IMG/VR virus record: IMGVR_UViG_3300025666_000052
Span: 1 to 21,332 of that record
Direction: 5' to 3' (one strand)
DNA: 21,332 bases
From: a virus
Every line of letters begins with the position of its first letter. Positions within the stretch are counted from its first letter, which is position 1. Positions 5,527 to 13,350 of the stretch are shown one piece after another. The notes beneath the pieces were generated by a model. It was not told where the DNA came from, ran no database searches, and saw only the letters and a program-made list of their open reading frames with translations. The translations under genes and the position numbers were made by a program.

Positions 5527-6817
5527 TCTTAAGCTCCTTAAGTTCTATTAATATTCTCTGTTTGTTTATGTTTAGTTCTTGTAATGTTCTATTCTTAATT
5601 CCTATAATATCGTTGTTCCTGTATTTTACTAAATCAAAGTTTTTATAAATAGATCTATTATCAAATATAGCTATTTGGTCTAAATATATATCTTTAGATT
5701 TATAGAACTCTGTATTGTTATACTCTACCAATGATACTGAATCTTTCTGCATAGCATCTAATTTAATAATGTTTTTAATGTTTAAATTTTTAGATGCGTC
5801 TTTAACTTGTGCGTCTACTTTAGTCATTATTACATCTAATTTTGTTTTACTTGTTTTAGTTTTTGTAGAGCTTACTTTACTTTTAACTTCTTCTTTAGAA
5901 TCTTTCTTAACTACCTTTTTAGAATCATTCTTATCTGTATCTTTTTTTATTACTTCTTTCTTAGCATTATCTGATACCTGTTCAGTAACTTCTGTAGATA
6001 CTTCTTTTTTGTATTCTTCAGTAATTTTATCAACAACTTTAGTTTCTGATTTAATTTCTTCTTTAGGTTTTTCATTATAAACTTTCTCTATTTTAGGTTC
6101 AGTTTTATATTGTTCTATAACCTTTGGTTCTTCCATTGGTTTAGGTTCAGTTTTAATTTCTACAAACTTAAATTCTTCTTTAACTATAAATTCTTTTTCT
6201 GGTTTAAATTCTTCCAACACATTTTTTATCTCATCTCTAATATCTTCATTTAAAACAAAAGGATCTGACTCGTATGTTACAGTGAGGGAAGGTTCTCTGA
6301 GATCGACCCCATAATGATTCTCTGTAGCATTTGATGAATCTGTAAAATCATATCGAACTGATAAATCATAGTCGGTTTGTAAATTTGAAAATACAGTATA
6401 AGTATCACTGCCAGTGACGTAATCACCACAGTTAAAACTGCCACAGCTACTACTATTATAATTCCTAATCTGTGTTGTTGTTTCACCATTTGCTCCTGTT
6501 ATAGTTACTGTAGATTTAACACTAGAATCATATGTATTCCAATGCCAATATTCAAATTCATGATTAGTTGTATAACCATTTTGTATTTGTAATTCTGTTA
6601 AATTTGCGTCATTCTTTAAACTTATATTATCAGATTGGATATAAGTATCATGCTCAGAAGCAATGACATTAGAACCATGCCTACCATCGGCAGTTCCTGT
6701 CCAAGATCCATTATCAAAGTTTTTATCAAGTAAATTATTTGTTGTAATAACTTCACTTTTTATGGAAGTTGTATGGATTAATATAATCAGCAAACTTATT
6801 AACGCTGTGTATCGCAT
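5519..6817 (-). CDS. Secreted protein with beta-rich head and Lys/Glu-rich stalk, 432 aa
   Basis: The start ATG 6817 follows AGGAGG. Residues 1-21 form a Sec signal peptide (MRYTALISLLIILIHTTSIK, then S). Residues 26-185 are rich in Asn, Ser, Thr, Tyr and Trp; a NLLDKNFDNGSWTG start and repeated beta strands resemble jelly-roll lectin or carbohydrate-binding modules, and Cys125/Cys130 are candidates for a disulphide. Residues about 190-335 are an extremely Lys/Glu/Val/Thr-rich low-complexity segment, probably an extended or coiled stalk. The end is a helical domain finishing LQELNINKQRILIELKELK. It lies downstream of the lysis genes. No known enzyme motif is visible. It may decorate or bind the host envelope, which is inferred from the signal peptide and domain layout. 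Confidence 0.8.
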   Translation of the reverse strand: MRYTALISLLIILIHTTSIKSEVITTNNLLDKNFDNGSWTGTADGRHGSNVIASEHDTYIQSDNISLKNDANLTELQIQNGYTTNHEFEYWHWNTYDSSVKSTVTITGANGETTTQIRNYNSSSCGSFNCGDYVTGSDTYTVFSNLQTDYDLSVRYDFTDSSNATENHYGVDLREPSLTVTYESDPFVLNEDIRDEIKNVLEEFKPEKEFIVKEEFKFVEIKTEPKPMEEPKVIEQYKTEPKIEKVYNEKPKEEIKSETKVVDKITEEYKKEVSTEVTEQVSDNAKKEVIKKDTDKNDSKKVVKKDSKEEVKSKVSSTKTKTSKTKLDVIMTKVDAQVKDASKNLNIKNIIKLDAMQKDSVSLVEYNNTEFYKSKDIYLDQIAIFDNRSIYKNFDLVKYRNNDIIGIKNRTLQELNINKQRILIELKELKNG

Positions 6818-6854
6818 AACATCCTCCTATTACTATTGCTAATAGCCAAATCAT
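6753..6854 (-). CDS. Tiny putative membrane protein, 33 aa, out-of-frame overlap
   Basis: The start ATG 6854 overlaps the preceding stop as ATGA. The product reads MIWLLAIVIGGCYAIHSVNK and ends in FADYINPYNFHKK, a clear single transmembrane helix with a polar tail. It carries inside it the AGGAGG site of the next gene, and its last 65 bases run out of frame with that gene's signal-peptide coding region. There is no Shine-Dalgarno site of its own, so it would depend on re-initiation. The coupling and hydrophobic N-terminus favour a real gene; the short length and overlap argue caution. The function is unknown, and its neighbours suggest an envelope role. Confidence 0.42.
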   Translation of the reverse strand: MIWLLAIVIGGCYAIHSVNKFADYINPYNFHKK

Positions 6855-7459
6855 TTACTATGTATTGGTTGAGTTTCTATAGTTTGTAATACTTCTATTT
6901 GAATAGACTTATCTATTACTTCTCTTTTTTCCATACGTTTAACATATGTTTTATAATCTGGTCTTTCAAAATCGTATTTATTCCAAATATCCATAGCATC
7001 TTTACCTATCTTGCCATCTATTGGACAAGGAGTTCCTGCATTAATCATTGCTTCAAAGACTCTTTCGTCCTGGCAAAGTAAAGCTACACTTCCAACTTTC
7101 ATTCCAAAGTCATATAAAACTTTAGCTAACTTAATTCTTTCACAGTTCATATCTCTATTAGTTTTACCACCAGATACTCCAAAACCAAATGTCTGAACTC
7201 CAGCACTCATTCCAGTTGCACAAACGTCTTGTGATCCAGCTGAAAATGATGGTGAATTAGCAGTTGGTGGTGCTGATTTTATATTAGAATTTGATGTACT
7301 ATTTGTAGTAGAGTTTGATGAACTTCCTGTTGCATAATTAGTAGTAGCAGTAGATGTATATCCACCTTCAATAGCAGTGTTTGATCCACTTACATTAGTT
7401 TGTGTAGAGTCTGCATAAGACACACTTATAGTTAGTAATAATATAATTAATATTCTCAT
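6851..7459 (-). CDS. Secreted Cys-containing protein, 202 aa
   Basis: Residues 1-16 are a Sec signal peptide (MRILIILLLTISVSYA, with cleavage likely after SYA). Residues 17-75 are a low-complexity Ser/Thr/Asn/Gly linker. A folded region at about 76-165 has four Cys (80, 106, 129, 145), enough for two disulphides, and includes the glycine-rich FGFGVSGGKTNRDMNCERIK and the helix LAKVLYDFGMKVGSVALLC. The C-terminal 35 residues are charged and helical. The start overlaps the zinc-ribbon gene stop as ATGA. Four Cys plus a signal peptide indicate a protein active in the periplasm or outer face. No enzymatic motif is recognised. It sits with a second secreted protein and may work with it. Confidence 0.78.
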   Translation of the reverse strand: MRILIILLLTISVSYADSTQTNVSGSNTAIEGGYTSTATTNYATGSSSNSTTNSTSNSNIKSAPPTANSPSFSAGSQDVCATGMSAGVQTFGFGVSGGKTNRDMNCERIKLAKVLYDFGMKVGSVALLCQDERVFEAMINAGTPCPIDGKIGKDAMDIWNKYDFERPDYKTYVKRMEKREVIDKSIQIEVLQTIETQPIHSK

Positions 7460-7623
7460 TTTTTAAATGTTGGTTTGTTATTTTTATCCCAAAAAGGTAA
7501 TTGAGCTCCTGAGCTCTGATAACATTTAGGACATAAGATTTTTTTATTTGGTAAAGTAATAAAGGACTGAGTATGTATAATTTCTTTATTACACCCTATG
7601 CAATATCCTTCAACTTTCTTCAT
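7456..7623 (-). CDS. Small zinc-ribbon protein, 55 aa
   Basis: The frame starts at ATG 7623 and ends at 7456, with ATGA overlaps on both sides to the holin-like gene and the secreted protein gene. The product starts MKKVEGYCIGCNKEIIHTQS and contains two CxxC knuckles, Cys8/Cys11 and Cys31/Cys34, separated by 19 residues with LPNKKILCPKCYQ around the second; it ends in a Lys-rich tail. This is a typical four-Cys zinc ribbon, comparable in layout to small phage or ribosomal zinc ribbons. The partner is unknown: it may bind nucleic acid or another protein in the cytoplasm. Perfect coupling at both ends and the intact Cys pattern make it convincing despite its length. Confidence 0.85.
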   Translation of the reverse strand: MKKVEGYCIGCNKEIIHTQSFITLPNKKILCPKCYQSSGAQLPFWDKNNKPTFKK

Positions 7624-8000
7624 TTTGACTTACGCATAATATCAGCACCTTTTAAACCATATATAGCACTTACAACACCTATGAAGATAGCTTGATACCA
7701 ATATGGTAGCTGATTAAAATATTCAAAAAATAATGTTAATTTAGTATGAATCTCTGGATCGTCAGAAAAGATAGACCAAGCCAATAAACAGATAGGCATA
7801 GATATAAGAATAAGGACAAACTCATCCTTGTAACCTTGATCATTGCTCTCAATAATTTTCGCTTTATATTCAATATCTCCCCTTGCCATCTTCTCAGCAT
7901 GAGTACGCTGAGCATCAGACATCAATCTTTTTGTTTGTTGTTTGTTTTGGTATAAATGACTAGCTGTTTTTATACCCATGGATAATAAATTAAACCACAT
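7620..8000 (-). CDS. Holin-like protein with two transmembrane helices
   Basis: The 126-residue protein begins MWFNLLSMGIKTASHLYQNK, followed by a charged helix (QQTKRLMSDAQRTHAEKMARGDIEYKAK split over residues 21-48), then two membrane helices: FVLILISMPICLLAWSIF at about 61-78 and QAIFIGVVSAIYGLKG at about 103-118, with a short basic C-terminus. I recognise this as a conserved marine-phage family, with the segments 'KDEFVLILIS', 'LPyWY' and 'SAIYGLKG', that is usually found beside endolysin genes and is annotated as a holin or left unnamed. AGGGAG lies upstream of ATG 8000. Context (endolysin two genes upstream, a tiny TM protein between) supports host membrane permeabilisation. A purely structural role remains possible. 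Confidence 0.78.
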   Translation of the reverse strand: MWFNLLSMGIKTASHLYQNKQQTKRLMSDAQRTHAEKMARGDIEYKAKIIESNDQGYKDEFVLILISMPICLLAWSIFSDDPEIHTKLTLFFEYFNQLPYWYQAIFIGVVSAIYGLKGADIMRKSK

Positions 8001-8011
8001 CTTAATCTCCC

Positions 8012-8098
8012 TTATCTAAATATTATTGGGTTAGGCCCACCAAATAGAATTAACATTACATAGCCAACTACTAACCAGAAAGTAAACCAGTAATTCAC
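8012..8098 (-). CDS. Tiny single-helix membrane protein, 28 aa, GTG start
   Basis: The gap between the endolysin and holin-like genes holds a 28-residue frame starting at GTG 8098, behind GGAAGGT at 8 bases. It reads NYWFTFWLVVGYVMLILFGG after the start and ends PNPIIFR, a strong membrane helix with aromatic edges and a conserved-looking GGPNP end. It stops 11 bases before the next start, leaving room for that gene's ribosome-binding site. A competing frame (ATG a few codons upstream, 27 aa) is less regular. A role in lysis timing is possible from position only. Confidence 0.48.
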   Translation of the reverse strand: MNYWFTFWLVVGYVMLILFGGPNPIIFR

Positions 8099-8115
8099 TG
8101 AGGCTACCTTCCATA

Positions 8116-8565
8116 TTAATATACCTTGTTAGAACCTGTTGGGAATCCGTCCCATGCTTTGTACATACCTTCTACTAACAGCTCATCATCGTATGGCTGC
8201 ATACCATTTTCCATTTGTATAATTGCTTTAACTAATGGTAAATAATCTTCTATACTGTTATCTAATTTGTCTTGAGGATTTACGCCAAGTTTCTTGCAAA
8301 CAAATACTATATAAGCATCTGTGTCATTCTCACTTGGTGGAGCCCATCTTTCAATGATGTCCTCTACTGTAAATCTTTTATGATGAAATCTATATACTAA
8401 AAGTATTCTAGTTAGAGCTCTAATGCCCCAAACAGACTCTTTAAATACACAAAAAACTGGATCAGATTGTTCATCTGCCAGTCCATCCCAATCAGTACCA
8501 AGCTTTATATTGCCTGGGTTTTTGTTTCTAATTCCTCTAGGTAATTTTTCTATTCCATCTGCCAT
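8116..8565 (-). CDS. Endolysin-like protein ('structural protein P5' family)
   Basis: The 149-residue protein opens with LPRGIRNKNPGNIKLGTDWD (8-27), then DPVFCVFKESVWGIRALTRI, then IIERWAPPSENDTDAYIVFV. The 'RGIRNxNPGNI...W.G...D..F..F....GIRA...L..Y...' and 'I..WAPP.EN.T..Y' motifs are those of a widespread lysozyme-like phage family, often named structural protein P5 or endolysin. It probably cleaves peptidoglycan. There is no signal peptide, so it would need the nearby holin-like protein to reach its substrate, or it may be part of the virion. The catalytic residue cannot be named with certainty by eye. The start overlaps the end of the phosphoesterase frame by 29 bases. Confidence 0.82.
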   Translation of the reverse strand: MADGIEKLPRGIRNKNPGNIKLGTDWDGLADEQSDPVFCVFKESVWGIRALTRILLVYRFHHKRFTVEDIIERWAPPSENDTDAYIVFVCKKLGVNPQDKLDNSIEDYLPLVKAIIQMENGMQPYDDELLVEGMYKAWDGFPTGSNKVY

Positions 8566-8740
8566 TTTTATCTAAAACCATTGGGATTAATATTGGTAAT
8601 CCATCAATGATAACTCCTGTTCCTATTACTGGTCTAGACTTTTGTAATTTATTATATTCAAAAGCTAAACTTTTCATATTAATTAAACATCCAACTTGCA
8701 TACCCCAAAGTAGTTCATTTGGATTGCTCCAATAATCTAT
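8537..8740 (-). pseudogene. C-terminal part of the phosphoesterase in the shifted frame
   Basis: This segment encodes IDYWSNPNELLWGMQVGCLI and continues through KSLAFEYNKLQKSRPVIGTG and VIIDGLPILIPMVL. These segments regularly follow the GHYH motif in phage phosphoesterases of this kind. The frame is open further upstream to 8848, but that part is only a shadow of the other frame and no ribosome-binding site is seen. It is thus a continuation of the gene, not an independent one. It can be restored by a one-base deletion in the A4 run at 8740-8743. Its last codons overlap the endolysin start. Confidence 0.75.
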
Positions 8741-9242
8741 TTTGAAATGAAGTGTGATAGTGTCCTTGGACAGTACACATTCCATATTGTTGTGCAACTT
8801 TAAGTACGTCTTTAAATTTACCATGACAGAAGTAAATATTTTGACCATTAGATGCTTTAATAATCAAATCATCGTGCCATGTCCAACCTTTACCAACTCC
8901 AAGCATATCATTATATGACTTAAAGATTTCATGAGGTAACCCATATCTAGTAGCTTTTCTAAAAACTAAACTACCATGATTAGAGTCCATAATATGTTGC
9001 TTAGGAAATAACTTCTCTAAATCTTGAAGGAATTTTCTAGCTACTACTAGCTCATGACTTGGTGAATATAAACCAGGATGTGAATCATGGAATGATATTG
9101 AGTGCCAATCCATTTCATCACCTATGTTAACTACACAGTCAGGTTTATACTTTAACTTAATAGCTTTTAAAAAGTCAAGAGTATCTATATGATGATATGG
9201 TGCGTGTTGATCACTTATAACAAGTATTGATTTGCGAAGCAT
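8715..9242 (-). CDS. Calcineurin-like phosphoesterase, frameshifted (N-terminal 167 residues plus aberrant tail)
   Basis: The frame holds all metal-binding motifs of a calcineurin-like phosphoesterase: SDQHAPYHH (Asp11, His13), NIGDEMDW (Asp42), SNHG (Asn88, His89), FCHG (His140) and QGHYHTSF (His161, His163). After Gln167 the reading frame runs off into eight unrelated residues and a stop. Removing one A from the AAAA run (complement of TTTT 8740-8743) joins it to the 67-residue segment in the next frame, giving a 234-residue protein of ordinary family length. Such phage enzymes are thought to hydrolyse phosphodiester or nucleotide substrates; the substrate is unknown here. The catalytic core is complete, so even the truncated form keeps all metal ligands but lacks the closing strands. 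Confidence 0.85.
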   Translation of the reverse strand: MLRKSILVISDQHAPYHHIDTLDFLKAIKLKYKPDCVVNIGDEMDWHSISFHDSHPGLYSPSHELVVARKFLQDLEKLFPKQHIMDSNHGSLVFRKATRYGLPHEIFKSYNDMLGVGKGWTWHDDLIIKASNGQNIYFCHGKFKDVLKVAQQYGMCTVQGHYHTSFQNRLLEQSK

Positions 9243-9300
9243 ATTAAAGTTTTTACAACTATTTAACTAATAAATCTAGTCAATAAGGTACAACTTTTTA

Positions 9301-9501
9301 TTACAAATTTTTTGTTAAAAGATATAAAAACTGTCCTAATAAACCTAATCCAATAGCTGATATGATGTATATAATTCTATCTACATCTTTCTGAATGTGA
9401 GCTAAATGATTGGTTTCTAGGATGTGCAGTTTTTGATCAATAAGATCAATCCTATTATGAACTTTTAGAAGTTCTTCTGTATTTTCTGTATGTCTACTCA
9501 T
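9301..9501 (-). CDS. Small coiled-coil plus transmembrane protein (XhlA-like layout), 66 aa
   Basis: Residues 1-40 form a polar helix with heptad spacing (TEELLKVHNRIDLIDQKLHI), and residues 44-63 are a membrane helix (IYIISAIGLGLLGQFLYLLT) with a short basic end. This layout, an amphipathic helix on one side followed by one C-terminal anchor, is that of XhlA/haemolysin-type phage lysis accessory proteins, though similarity to that family is by architecture only. The start overlaps the stop of the 1091-residue gene as TAATG. It is followed by a 58-base untranslated gap (9243-9300) before the phosphoesterase gene, in which no convincing hairpin or promoter was found. Confidence 0.7.
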   Translation of the reverse strand: MSRHTENTEELLKVHNRIDLIDQKLHILETNHLAHIQKDVDRIIYIISAIGLGLLGQFLYLLTKNL

Positions 9502-12500
9502 TAGAATAATGTTTCGTAAGGAGACCTTACTAACCCTTTCGTTTTGTATTGTGTATATCTAGGCCCTTTATATCTAGGGTGACCTAATTGCCCTAATACA
9601 AAATCAACAGAAGTGTCTGCAGCTAAGTCTAAAGATAGACCTTCTTTAAGCAAACCTTGTTCTACTGAAGCTGATGCTTGTTGTAACCAAATAGGTAAAA
9701 ATCTTTTACCCACATGACCACCAATTGCTAAACCTTTTTCAATAGCACTATCATCTTTTCTAGTCATATTTGGACTATACTTAGTAGTTAAATAATCTTT
9801 ATTAGTTAAGACTTCTATAACTGTTCTAGGCAAAGAACCAATCTTTTTAAGACCAGTAGATTGTGGTGCTGTTATCCAATGAAAAGGTTCCATTAGTTGT
9901 TTAGAGAAAGTTAATACTTCACCATTCCCTAAGTCAATTCTTGTTGGATCTGTGTTTTCTAATATACTATGTCCTGAGAACATATAATTTAGAGCAGATC
10001 CTGCTACTGCATAAGTAAGTGCAGCTCTAGCAAAATAGTATTGATATAATCTTCTAGTTTGTGGATCACTTTCGAATCCTGGTAATGACTTAGCTATAAT
10101 TCTTACATTAGATATTGTCCAGTCTGGAGCAAATAATAACAATTGCATATATCCTCTAGACCCTGGATTTAATGTAGTTTGAGCTAATTTTTTAATGAAA
10201 TCGTTTTCTATTCTTTGAGTAACTTGTGCCCAATTTTGTCCACCATATGCATCATTAGTAAACTGCGCTGCTCTACGAGCTTTCTTATATATTTCTGCCT
10301 GAGTGTCACCAGGCTTAATAGCGTTAGCACCTTTGTTTAAAGATGTAAGAAACGTATGTATTTTAGCAGAAGTAAATATTCTATCCCAAGTAATTCTATC
10401 AAAGAATTTAAATGTTCTTTCAATGTTTCCTTTTTGACTTATACCAAAATGATTTTTAAGAAATGTATCTACACCTCTAATGTTTTGGTAAAATCTATCA
10501 TAACCAATATCTTCAGGCATTGATATATTTAAACCACTACCTTGACCAAATCTTACAACGTCTTTAAATCCTTGTTGTTGTAATTGTTTAATAGCATGAG
10601 GATAATCTGTAAGATAATATCCTGGATCTTGTAATTGTTTTAATACTTCTGGTTTAGTTTTAGGACTTAAAAACTTACCTATAGTTTTCATTTTAGCTCC
10701 TGCAAACCAAAGACTTTCTACTAATGCACCAGCATGAAAGAACGAGAATCCTACTGCTAGTCTTTTCATCATCATGTTAGTAGTAAACAATGCAGACATT
10801 AACTGTTGTTCATTTGTAGCATCAAATACCATTCTTAAAGCAGGTTCAATACCTTTATGTATTAATGGAGTAAATCCTTTTTCACCTTGAAAATATGGGT
10901 GATTAAATTCACTATAGTTAATTCTTTCTTGTGGATCTATAAAAGCTATTTGTTTTCTTGTTCTAGCAAGGAAAGGTTTAGTAAGTATATTCTTACCACT
11001 ACCAATGTAATTAGTTTCTAAAAAGTTTAATACTTGCTGAGTACTTAATGCTTTACCAGCTGATTGCAAATACAATCTCATTAACTCTGCAGGATCATCC
11101 ATTCCTGGTCTAATCTTATAACCTATTCTTAAACCTTGGTTAATATCTTCAAATACTCTTGATCTATTAAATCTAAAACTAGGATTATCACCAGTAATTG
11201 CTGTTTCAAACTTATTAGTAAAACTAAACAGTTCTCCTGTTTTACTTTTATATCCTTCCCAAAGTAAAGGTAAGTAATTAGATTTCTTATATTTAACTAT
11301 ACCAGCACCTTGCTTATTGAAGATCTCATAGAACTCATTAAATATTTTAGAAATATCATTTGCTGCTTTAAGTTCAGCATCAGATAATAAACCTTTATCA
11401 AAAGCTTTAACATTTTTATTAAATCTAAAGTTTTCATCTACTGTAGCACCAGTAAGATAATAAAATACTTTACGTCTAGAATCTAATTGATCTGGTAATG
11501 TATCTTTAATTTTGTTAGCTAACTCTTGTGCATATGAGTTATACTTTATAGTACTGTAAGATGCTGCATCTAATGCAGATTCTACTTGAGTTTCTGCTTT
11601 ATTAAATGCTGCTTTACTTCTTCCAAAGTACGCTGTTGCTGCTTTAGCTGCTGCATAAATACCAACACCACCTGCAAATCCTTTAGCTGTTGCTATAAGT
11701 TTTTCATCATCTGATGTTAAAAATTGTGCAGTACCTACAACACCACCAATAGATGCTGCTTTAAATAATGTATTTTTTGCTATGTCTTTAGCACTTTCTA
11801 CTGTAGGTCTTGCAAATGATGTTACTTCATTAGCTATTCTTGCAAACTCAGCTTCATCTATTACGACTCCTACTTCTTTTCTTATATCTTTTAATATATC
11901 ATCGACAGCTCTAAACGTACCATTCTCTGTGTACTCAACTGCTTCTGCTGAATTTTTATATTTGTTAAGAGTACTAATCATTTGTTTCTGTACTCTTTCA
12001 GGAGATAGTCCAGTATTCTTACCAACCATAGCTCCCATTCCTGCAAAACCTACTGAGAACAAAGCTCCTGCTGTTGCTCCAATAGTTGTTTCTGCAGCTG
12101 TTCTTTTACCTGAGAATTCACCTTTTTCACCTAATTGATATGATGTAGAGAACACAAAGGGAACACCTAGTGTAGCTATACTACCAACTGCCATGTCTAA
12201 CTTTGCTGCTTCTCTTAATTTTGCTAATTCTTTTACTTGTGCACTAGCTTTTAGTTTACCAAGTTCTGATACAGATTTAGTAATTTGAAAATTTTTAGAG
12301 TATTTCATTCGTAGAGAGTTAACTACACCTCTACCTAATCTACCCCAACCCAAAGGCATAAATAATAAATAAGGATCTGCAACTATCATGTTAACCATTT
12401 CTGCACCAAATAAACCTGGTGATTGTTTAACAAGATTACCTATTTCTTTTAGGTCTATATCCATTGGTCCATCTTCTAATAAGTAACCAAAACGATTTAA

Positions 12501-12776
12501 CTTACGTTCAGCTTCTTTATAGATTTTAGAACCTTGTTCTTGTGGATTATTGTTTATATAATCTAATGCTTCTTGAGCTTGTTTCTTTTTAGTATTTCCA
12601 GTAGCCCATTGATATAGAGATGCTGGCATAGATTCTTCCAACATAAGATCTAATGGATTTCTTAAAGACGAAAAAAACCCTGGAGTACTATCTTTGACAG
12701 GCTCTTTAAGTCCATCATCAATATTACTCACAGGGTCTTTTAATTTAAATTCCTCAAGATTAAAATCATTAGCCAC
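9501..12776 (-). CDS. Large internal virion or DNA-ejection protein, 1091 aa
   Basis: This is by far the largest gene in the window. The N-terminus is acidic and polar (MANDFNLEEFKLKDPVSNID), followed by LRNPLDLMLEESMPASLYQW and helical regions. Several membrane-capable glycine/alanine-rich stretches occur: about 195-213 (GSIATLGVPFVFSTSYQ), 230-253 (TIGATAGALFSVGFAGMGAM), about 340-380 (GGVVGTAQFL and GGVGIYAAAKAATAYFG) and a central MMMKRLAVGFSFFHAGALVE. No transglycosylase motif was spotted. Size, mixed membrane-active segments and position among virion genes fit an internal core or ejection protein of a podovirus, which would form or line a conduit for DNA across the envelope. The assignment is by analogy, not by a family signature. 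Confidence 0.72.
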   Translation of the reverse strand: MANDFNLEEFKLKDPVSNIDDGLKEPVKDSTPGFFSSLRNPLDLMLEESMPASLYQWATGNTKKKQAQEALDYINNNPQEQGSKIYKEAERKLNRFGYLLEDGPMDIDLKEIGNLVKQSPGLFGAEMVNMIVADPYLLFMPLGWGRLGRGVVNSLRMKYSKNFQITKSVSELGKLKASAQVKELAKLREAAKLDMAVGSIATLGVPFVFSTSYQLGEKGEFSGKRTAAETTIGATAGALFSVGFAGMGAMVGKNTGLSPERVQKQMISTLNKYKNSAEAVEYTENGTFRAVDDILKDIRKEVGVVIDEAEFARIANEVTSFARPTVESAKDIAKNTLFKAASIGGVVGTAQFLTSDDEKLIATAKGFAGGVGIYAAAKAATAYFGRSKAAFNKAETQVESALDAASYSTIKYNSYAQELANKIKDTLPDQLDSRRKVFYYLTGATVDENFRFNKNVKAFDKGLLSDAELKAANDISKIFNEFYEIFNKQGAGIVKYKKSNYLPLLWEGYKSKTGELFSFTNKFETAITGDNPSFRFNRSRVFEDINQGLRIGYKIRPGMDDPAELMRLYLQSAGKALSTQQVLNFLETNYIGSGKNILTKPFLARTRKQIAFIDPQERINYSEFNHPYFQGEKGFTPLIHKGIEPALRMVFDATNEQQLMSALFTTNMMMKRLAVGFSFFHAGALVESLWFAGAKMKTIGKFLSPKTKPEVLKQLQDPGYYLTDYPHAIKQLQQQGFKDVVRFGQGSGLNISMPEDIGYDRFYQNIRGVDTFLKNHFGISQKGNIERTFKFFDRITWDRIFTSAKIHTFLTSLNKGANAIKPGDTQAEIYKKARRAAQFTNDAYGGQNWAQVTQRIENDFIKKLAQTTLNPGSRGYMQLLLFAPDWTISNVRIIAKSLPGFESDPQTRRLYQYYFARAALTYAVAGSALNYMFSGHSILENTDPTRIDLGNGEVLTFSKQLMEPFHWITAPQSTGLKKIGSLPRTVIEVLTNKDYLTTKYSPNMTRKDDSAIEKGLAIGGHVGKRFLPIWLQQASASVEQGLLKEGLSLDLAADTSVDFVLGQLGHPRYKGPRYTQYKTKGLVRSPYETLF

Positions 12777-12777
12777 A

Positions 12778-13347
12778 CTAGAATCCCCATTCTCTTTTTA
12801 ATCTTTTGTTTTGTTCTATAATTCTTTGTCCTTCTCGTCTTAATTTAGTACCTTCTCTAAGACCTTTTTTAGCTGGGGCTGTTTTCATTACAAATGGACT
12901 TAATTTACTTCTATCTGTAAACTTTTCCATAGTTCTAGTAAATACTTTTTCTGATTTTAAATTTGCTTCTGTATATGCTTTCATAGCACCTTTAGATTTA
13001 GCTTTAAATACTGCAGGTTTAGATACTGGTTTAGTTTTTCTAATAGTTTTGATACCTGTAGCTGTTCTAGCTCTAGATCTTTTTAATCCTGTTTTTAAAG
13101 TACTAAAAAATTTTTTGTTTGATGTTTTTAATGCTAAACTTTCAGCAGCTAAACTACCAGTAGCTCTTGAAGATAATCCCATAAATTCAGGAACATCACC
13201 TAAAACTTTTCTTTGGTTAGCTTTAATTGTAGCTTCACTCATAACAGATGTAAATCTAGTAGGTGCTTTTTGTGCAGGAAGTTTTTGAACTCCTTTAAAC
13301 TTTTTACTTACACCAGTTATAATTTTCTTAGCTATAAATTTTTTCAT
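12778..13347 (-). CDS. Highly basic virion-associated protein, 189 aa
   Basis: The 189-residue product is exceptionally rich in Lys, Arg, Ala, Thr and Ser from end to end (for example KKFIAKKIITGVSKKFKG at the start and LREGTKLRREGQRIIEQNKR near the end), with few acidic residues. There is no membrane segment or catalytic motif. It lies one base before the large ejection-like gene and three bases after the 383-residue virion gene. Such a basic protein could bind DNA inside the capsid or neutralise it during packaging, or act as a minor core protein. The family is not recognised; the function is inferred from charge and position only. Confidence 0.7.
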   Translation of the reverse strand: MKKFIAKKIITGVSKKFKGVQKLPAQKAPTRFTSVMSEATIKANQRKVLGDVPEFMGLSSRATGSLAAESLALKTSNKKFFSTLKTGLKRSRARTATGIKTIRKTKPVSKPAVFKAKSKGAMKAYTEANLKSEKVFTRTMEKFTDRSKLSPFVMKTAPAKKGLREGTKLRREGQRIIEQNKRLKREWGF

Positions 13348-13350
13348 ATA

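Noticed and set aside
6277-6489. Embedded 70-residue hydrophobic leftward ORF inside the 432-residue gene, with AGGAG near its start
   Set aside because: The hydrophobic run comes from reading Asn/Thr/Ser/Tyr codons one frame off, and the site-to-start spacing is only three bases. An embedded lysis gene cannot be excluded, but support is weak.
9243-9300. Internal leftward promoter in the 58-base gap before the phosphoesterase gene
   Set aside because: A TTGACT occurs on the - strand, but no acceptable -10 element lies at the right spacing.
11782-12138. 118-residue rightward ORF opposite the large ejection-like gene
   Set aside because: It is antisense to a long, protein-like gene, its composition mirrors Ala/Gly-rich codons, and no ribosome-binding site is present.
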